Source: an uncultured Prevotellaceae bacterium (GTDB lineage Bacteria; Bacteroidota; Bacteroidia; Bacteroidales; Bacteroidaceae). From it: a stretch of 25,277 nucleotides of DNA. The position numbers and the translations under genes are program-made. The notes under the pieces are model-generated. The model was given only the letters and a program-made list of their open reading frames with translations. It had not been told where the DNA came from and did no database searches. Location: NCBI GenBank assembly GCA_902771155.1, contig CACXVS010000038.1, positions 1 through 25,277 on the forward strand. The letters run 5' to 3'. Shown piece by piece: positions 22,634 to 25,277 of this stretch (its first letter is position 1; every line of letters starts with the position of its first letter).

Positions 22634-24985
22634 ATGACAATGAAAAGATTACTAACCATTTGCTTACTAACAGCATCATTTACAATGACAACAAACGCTC
22701 AACCCCAGCTTCGCACCGACAATATTGACGAGGTGCTCAAAGCTATGACCCTTGAAGAGAAAGCCAAACTGCTCGTTGGCGGTGCAAACAACTTCTTTGG
22801 TGCCAATGCCGTTGTAGGCGGCGAGGCTGACCTTGTAGCCGGAGCCGCAGGCACTTCTCCTGCCATTCCGCGACTTGGCATCCCCGCAACAGTCCTTACT
22901 GACGGTCCTGCAGGCGTACGTATCGACCCTACTCGCAAGGGCACAGACAAGACCTACTATGCCACAGCATTCCCCATCGGCTCTTGTCTGGCTTCTACGT
23001 GGAATACCGACCTGGTGAAAAAGGTTGGCGAAGCCATCGGTAACGAGACCAAGGAATATCGCTGCGATGTCATCCTCGGTCCAGGAATGAACTTACACCG
23101 CAATCCACTCTGTGGCCGCAACTTTGAATATTATTCAGAGGATCCGTTGCTCACAGGTAAGATTGCCGCTGCCTATATCCAAGGTGTTCAGAGTCAGGGG
23201 GCAGGAGTATCGGCCAAGCACTTTGCCGTGAACTCCCAGGAGACGGATCGTACCGCTGTTGACGAGCGCGTTTCTCAACGAGCAGCACGCGAACTCTACT
23301 TGAGGGGCTTTGAGATTGCCGTTCGCGAGAGTGATCCCTGGACCATCATGGCCTCATACAATCAGGTCAATGGTGAATACTCGATGGGCAACCATGACCT
23401 GCTTACCAAGATTCTGCGTGAGGATTGGGGTTATAAAGGCATCGTGATGACCGACTGGATTGGCATTCGCGAAGGTCTGGAAACTATCAGTGAAGTCCAT
23501 GCAGGCAACGACCTCATGGAGCCAGGACAGCCTGCTCAAGTCGATGAGATCATTGCTGGTGTGAAGAGCGGCAAACTCGATATCGCCGATGTCGATCGAA
23601 ACGTACGCCGCATGCTCGAGTACATCGTCAAGACTCCCAGTTTCCATAAGTATCCAGCCTCTAACGATCCTAACTTCAAAGCCCATGCAGCCATCACCCG
23701 TCAGAGTGCCGCTGAGGGTATCGTGTTGCTGAAGAACAATGGTGCCCTGCCTTGGAAAAAGGATGCCATCAAGACTGTTGCCCTCTTTGGCGAGAACTCA
23801 TACGATTTTCTTTCCGGTGGTACAGGCTCTGGTTGCGTCCATCCGCCTTACGTAGTCGATATGCTCGAAGGCTTGAAGAATGCAGGTATCAACTCATCAG
23901 CCACCCTCACCGACATCTACCGCAAATATATCGACTATGCCCGTGTAAAGTTCCAGGCAGAGCGTCATCCAGCCAAATGGTTCCAGACGGAGATGATGGG
24001 TCAGCAGAAGTATCCGGAAATCGCCCTCTCCCCCATCGCCATCAATAAAGAGGTTGGTGCTTCTGATGCTGCCATCATCACTATCGGTCGTCAGGCAGGT
24101 GAGGGTATCGATCGCGATATTGATACCGAATTCAATCTCATTCCGGAGGAGCGCGCTCTCATCATCGATGTCTGCAATGCCTTCCATCAGGCAGGCAAAC
24201 CTGTCATCGTCATCATCAACTCCGGTTCCGTCATCGAGACAGCTTCCTGGAGCAGTTATCCCGACGCCATCCTTTGTGCTTGGCAACCTGGCATGGAGGG
24301 AGGAAACTCCATCGCCGACCTGCTTACAGGAAAGGTTAATCCCTCTGGCAAACTCACCATGACATGGCCTATTGCTGCCACCGATCATGCCTCGACGAGA
24401 AACTTCCCTGGTCAGCTCGACCAATACAGCTACGAAATGATGGTCTCCAACAAGATGCCCGTTCCTGGCCACGCCTATACCAATCACGAGGAGGACATCT
24501 ACGTGGGGTATCGTTTCTTTGACACCTTCGATAAAAACGTCGCCTATCCTTTCGGCTTCGGACTGAGCTACACCACCTTCCAGTTCTCTAAGCCCGTCGC
24601 TCGTGTTAAGGGCAATGCCGTCGAGGTAAGCATCACCATCAGCAATACAGGCAACATAGCAGGTAAGGAGGTTGCCCAGGTTTATGTTCAGGCGCCCAAG
24701 GGTCGTCTTGAGAAACCGGTTCAGGAACTAAAAGCCTTTGCCAAGACACGTGAATTGAATCCTGGAGAGAGTCAGACTTTGACTATGATTATTCCTGTAC
24801 GCGATCTGGCCAGTTTCGACGAGGCAGGCTCTCAATGGCTCACAGAGGCAGGCACCTACACCTTCCGTATCGGTAACAACAGTCGGAGCATCGCCACTAC
24901 GGCCCAAGTGAAACTTGCCGAATATACAGAGAAGACCACCAACGCACTTGCTCCAAAGCAAACTCTTAACCTGCTAAAGCAGTAA
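22634..24985 (+). CDS. Glycoside hydrolase family 3 beta-glucosidase-like enzyme
   Basis: This 783-residue periplasmic GH3 enzyme probably hydrolyses terminal beta-linked sugars, most likely glucose. A signal peptide (MKRLLTICLLTASFTMTTNA, then Q) leads to the TIM-barrel domain with LTDGPAGVR, NLHRNPLCGRNFEYYSEDP and the conserved Lys195-His196; the nucleophile is Asp274 (GIVMTDW). The second domain has GRQAGEGIDRD, in which Glu490 is the likely acid/base. A fibronectin III-like domain (about 680-755; PFGFGLSYTTFQFS leads into it) closes the protein. There is no T9SS C-terminal sorting domain, so it should stay in the periplasm. ATG 22634 or 22640 both give a signal peptide. No susC/susD genes are visible beside it. 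Confidence 0.93.
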   Translation: MTMKRLLTICLLTASFTMTTNAQPQLRTDNIDEVLKAMTLEEKAKLLVGGANNFFGANAVVGGEADLVAGAAGTSPAIPRLGIPATVLTDGPAGVRIDPTRKGTDKTYYATAFPIGSCLASTWNTDLVKKVGEAIGNETKEYRCDVILGPGMNLHRNPLCGRNFEYYSEDPLLTGKIAAAYIQGVQSQGAGVSAKHFAVNSQETDRTAVDERVSQRAARELYLRGFEIAVRESDPWTIMASYNQVNGEYSMGNHDLLTKILREDWGYKGIVMTDWIGIREGLETISEVHAGNDLMEPGQPAQVDEIIAGVKSGKLDIADVDRNVRRMLEYIVKTPSFHKYPASNDPNFKAHAAITRQSAAEGIVLLKNNGALPWKKDAIKTVALFGENSYDFLSGGTGSGCVHPPYVVDMLEGLKNAGINSSATLTDIYRKYIDYARVKFQAERHPAKWFQTEMMGQQKYPEIALSPIAINKEVGASDAAIITIGRQAGEGIDRDIDTEFNLIPEERALIIDVCNAFHQAGKPVIVIINSGSVIETASWSSYPDAILCAWQPGMEGGNSIADLLTGKVNPSGKLTMTWPIAATDHASTRNFPGQLDQYSYEMMVSNKMPVPGHAYTNHEEDIYVGYRFFDTFDKNVAYPFGFGLSYTTFQFSKPVARVKGNAVEVSITISNTGNIAGKEVAQVYVQAPKGRLEKPVQELKAFAKTRELNPGESQTLTMIIPVRDLASFDEAGSQWLTEAGTYTFRIGNNSRSIATTAQVKLAEYTEKTTNALAPKQTLNLLKQ

Positions 24986-25007
24986 ACAGGCTCTTTGTTT
25001 TATCATC

Positions 25008-25049
25008 TTTGCGACAGATTTTGCGCCCATGCGTAGAGTCTGTCGCAAA
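25008..25049 (+). terminator. Hairpin downstream of the GH3 gene, possible terminator
   Basis: An exact 11-bp stem (TTTGCGACAGA, 25008-25018, with 25039-25049) closes a 20-nt loop, 22 nt after the GH3 stop. Only a short T-rich stretch (ATTCGTTT) follows, so it is a weaker candidate than the left-edge terminator. It could also be a regulatory dyad. Confidence 0.5.
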
Positions 25050-25094
25050 TTCGTTTCTGTGTCGCTACAACTCTAAACGAAATACAGGAAAAAG

Positions 25095-25126
25095 TTTGGA
25101 ATGTAGCCCAAACCGTCGTAACTTTG
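25095..25126 (+). promoter_or_regulatory. Consensus promoter of the right-edge gene
   Basis: TTTG (25095-25098), a 20-nt spacer and TAACTTTG (25119-25126) match the Bacteroidota promoter consensus exactly. The leader to the ATG at 25180 is A-rich (AAAAAAAAGAAAGG), as in highly expressed Bacteroidota genes. A small 6-bp dyad (25094-25099 with 25108-25113) overlaps the -33 box. Confidence 0.8.
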
Positions 25127-25179
25127 CACCAGAGAATTAAAAAAATAAGTAATAACAAAAAAAAGAAAGGAAAAGAATT

Positions 25180-25277
25180 ATGGCAGAGAATGTAACACCA
25201 GTACAGCTTGAGGTTAAGGACTTTGAGGTACGCGAAGTAATGATGGTTGACTACAAGTTTGATCAGGCAACAGATCG
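25180..25277 (+). CDS. N-terminal fragment, probable TssD (Hcp-like) type VI tube protein
   Basis: Only the first 33 residues are inside the window; the gene runs off the right edge. The visible sequence starts MAENVTPVQLEVKDFEVREV and goes on through MVDYKFDQATDR. The (V)xYxFxQxTDR signature near residue 25-33 is typical of the TssD family, the Hcp tube protein of Bacteroidota-type (T6SSiii) type VI secretion, in which Arg is followed by a Gly-Arg region. The strong promoter and A-rich leader fit an abundant structural protein. The start at 25180 has no rival. Identification rests on a short stretch and recalled family pattern, so it is tentative. Confidence 0.5.
   Translation, partial: MAENVTPVQLEVKDFEVREVMMVDYKFDQATD

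Noticed and set aside
25019..25038. Riboswitch in the leader of the right-edge gene or after GH3
   Set aside because: The hairpin lies upstream of the promoter at 25095, so it is not in that gene's leader, and no known riboswitch core is visible.

Overview
The window comes from a Bacteroidota genome, most likely Prevotella or a close relative (Segatella/Xylanibacter-like). The evidence is a complete type IX secretion (T9SS) core operon, Bacteroidota promoter boxes (TTTG, about 20 bp, then TAnnTTTG) before several genes, almost no strong Shine-Dalgarno sites, Bacteroidota-type envelope genes (head-GIN lipoprotein, DUF2723/TMEM260-like transferase, DPP IV) and intergenic GTAAAAAG and AATTGAA tandem repeats. 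No tRNA, rRNA, insertion sequence or CRISPR array was recognised.

Layout. Positions 1-493 are non-coding: repeats that look like the tail of a repetitive element, a strong terminator for a gene off the left edge, and a 21-bp tandem array. A hotdog thioesterase (+) follows and converges on a long minus-strand block, 942-12005. In transcription order that block is an orphan PAS histidine kinase, a head-GIN (DUF2807) lipoprotein, porP-gldK-gldL-gldM-gldN, an outer-membrane beta-barrel protein, and priA. From 12188 the genes run on the plus strand: a THUMP rRNA methyltransferase overlapping a secreted DPP IV-type peptidase, purD, an unknown polytopic protein overlapping a small VTT/DedA protein, then a DUF2723 glycosyltransferase, a polysaccharide deacetylase and a GH3 beta-glucosidase. 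The last 98 bases hold the start of another gene, behind a consensus promoter. Its first 33 residues resemble the TssD (Hcp) tube protein of Bacteroidota type VI secretion.

How the genes work together. PorP, GldK, GldL, GldM and GldN form the trans-envelope T9SS core: the GldL/GldM motor in the inner membrane, the GldK/GldN ring in the periplasm, and PorP in the outer membrane. The DUF2807 lipoprotein upstream is probably co-transcribed with porP, since no promoter is visible between them. The beta-barrel gene and priA have their own promoter and are closely coupled. The plus-strand block mixes housekeeping genes (methyltransferase, purD) with periplasmic and envelope enzymes (DPP IV, DUF2723, deacetylase, GH3).

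Most notable observations: (1) a perfect 13-bp inverted repeat puts the GTG start and SD-like sequence of porP in a hairpin loop, with a five-codon mini-ORF on the 5' arm; (2) an 8-bp tandem repeat has become the signal-peptide core of GldK, with a related tract in GldN; (3) priA has a TTG start, in the same frame and 6 nt after the preceding stop; (4) a possible type VI locus begins at the right edge.
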